A program made the translations under genes and the position numbers. A DNA stretch of 14,079 bases from Nitrososphaerota archaeon (lineage in GTDB: Archaea > Thermoproteota > Nitrososphaeria > Nitrososphaerales > CADDZS01), in the NCBI GenBank assembly GCA_013288145.1, contig JABDCJ010000059.1:1-14079 (forward strand), read 5' to 3'. The notes under the pieces were generated by a model. It saw only the letters and a list, made by a program, of their open reading frames with translations, searched no databases and was not told where the DNA came from. Shown one piece after another: positions 13,253 to 14,079 of the stretch (positions are counted from its first letter, which is position 1; each line of letters starts with the position of its first letter).

Positions 13253-14079
13253 ATGGCTTGCGGAATCTGCGGATTTGTCGGACTCTCGGACAGGAATCTC
13301 CTCAGCTCGATGTGCCAAGCCATCAGACATCGGGGTCCCGATCATACTGACTTTTACCTTGACAAGGGAGTAGGGCTCGGGATTGACCGCCTAAAGATAA
13401 TTGATCTGGTAACTGGAGGACAGCCCATTCATAATGAGGACGAGTCAGTCTGGGTCGTATTCAATGGCGAGATCTATGGGTATCCGCTTTTGAGGGCGGA
13501 ATTAGAGTCGCTCGGTCACCGGTTCTACACTGAATCTGACACCGAATGCATAGTTCACGCTTATGAGTCGTGGGGAGCTGACTGTGTTACTCACCTTCCA
13601 GGAATGTTTGCCTTTGCAATCTGGGATTCCAAGAAAAAGGTGCTATATGTTGCCAGAGATAGATTTGGAAAGAAGCCTCTCTACTACTCGTCGATCGATG
13701 GAGTTTTTCTCTTCGGGTCCGAGCTTAAGACCATCCTGCAACACGGCGGCTTCAAAAAGAGTCTCAATTACACCGCCCTAGATCTGTTTTTCACATTTGG
13801 TTATGTGCCCTCGCCCTATTCAATTTTTGAGGGAGTGTTCAAACTGCCCCCCGGACACTACGGGATTCTCCGGGATGGAAAATTTTTGGTGTCTCAATAC
13901 TGGGACTATAGATTTTCAAAAGAAAATCATGGATTGGATGAAAATTCGGTAGTCGATTTGCTCTACAAGAAAATTGAGCAAGCGGTAAAAATTCGACTGA
14001 GGAGTGATGTTCCTCTTGGTGCTTTCCTTTCAGGTGGTATAGATTCCAGCGCAGTAGTCGCTCTCATGAGCAGGCTTTC
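13253..14079 (+). CDS. asnB: Asparagine-synthase-type glutamine amidotransferase, N-terminal 275 residues (cut by window edge)
   Basis: Class II glutamine amidotransferase joined to an ATP-pyrophosphatase domain, as in AsnB; it transfers glutamine-derived ammonia to an adenylated carboxylate. Visible: ACGICGFVG (2-10), RHRGPD (25-30), NGEIYGY (71-77), SDTE (95-98), RDRFGKKPLYY (135-145), and the PP-loop SGGIDSS (260-266). The synthetase part continues past the window. ATG at 13253 gives Met-Ala-Cys rather than the usual Met-Cys. The catalytic cysteine must be N-terminal after Met removal, so the extra alanine is odd, and no other in-frame start would expose it. Glycan-cluster AsnB paralogues can amidate uronic acids (WbpS of Pseudomonas is a known example), and ugd and an epimerase lie just upstream. 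Alternatively this is ordinary asparagine synthetase. Confidence 0.88.
   Translation, partial: MACGICGFVGLSDRNLLSSMCQAIRHRGPDHTDFYLDKGVGLGIDRLKIIDLVTGGQPIHNEDESVWVVFNGEIYGYPLLRAELESLGHRFYTESDTECIVHAYESWGADCVTHLPGMFAFAIWDSKKKVLYVARDRFGKKPLYYSSIDGVFLFGSELKTILQHGGFKKSLNYTALDLFFTFGYVPSPYSIFEGVFKLPPGHYGILRDGKFLVSQYWDYRFSKENHGLDENSVVDLLYKKIEQAVKIRLRSDVPLGAFLSGGIDSSAVVALMSRL

Noticed and set aside
1..14079. Mobile elements, CRISPR arrays or phage genes
   Set aside because: No transposase or integrase motifs, inverted-repeat ends or regularly spaced repeats were noticed on either strand.

Overview
The window looks archaeal, probably from the Nitrososphaerota/Thermoproteota side, though no marker gene here fixes the lineage. 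The support is: an archaeal-style aspartate-semialdehyde dehydrogenase and zinc-ribbon threonine synthase; AT-rich TATA-like boxes about 25-30 bp upstream of several start codons, as expected for leaderless or short-leader transcripts; almost no Shine-Dalgarno sequences; and frequent non-ATG starts. The lineage call is inference.

Left part (1-5414), mostly minus strand. It holds the N-terminal part of a major facilitator transporter, a 46-residue protein with two CxxC pairs, threonine synthase (thrC), aspartate-semialdehyde dehydrogenase (asd), a cystathionine gamma-synthase/lyase-type PLP enzyme and a small hypothetical protein of beta-beta-beta-beta-alpha pattern. One plus-strand gene, an FHA-like protein, lies among them and converges on the PLP enzyme with only six T residues between the two stop codons. 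asd, thrC and the PLP enzyme all belong to aspartate-family amino-acid metabolism (threonine and methionine/cysteine); homoserine dehydrogenase and homoserine kinase are not in the window.

Right part (5503-14079), all plus strand: a surface-glycan cluster. A GT2 glycosyltransferase, a PIG-L/LmbE deacetylase and an ATP-grasp ligase form a tight first block. Next comes a Wzx-like flippase with about 14 membrane segments behind its own TATA-like box. A second block has UDP-glucose dehydrogenase (ugd), UTP-glucose-1-phosphate uridylyltransferase (galU), a UDP-sugar 4-epimerase and the first 275 codons of an asparagine-synthase-type amidotransferase. galU, ugd and the epimerase would take glucose-1-phosphate to UDP-glucose, UDP-glucuronate and probably UDP-galacturonate. 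The amidotransferase could turn a uronic acid into its amide, and the flippase would carry the lipid-linked glycan across the membrane.

The most unusual signal is translational. In this cluster downstream genes meet upstream stop codons in an NTGA pattern: TTGA for the deacetylase, CTGA for the epimerase, which is left with no canonical start compatible with its Rossmann fold, and GTGA at the deacetylase/ATP-grasp junction. At that last junction the GTG is out of frame with the ATP-grasp protein, whose conserved first 75 residues have no ATG, GTG or TTG start at all. Frame-naive gene calling would truncate both the ATP-grasp protein and the epimerase.
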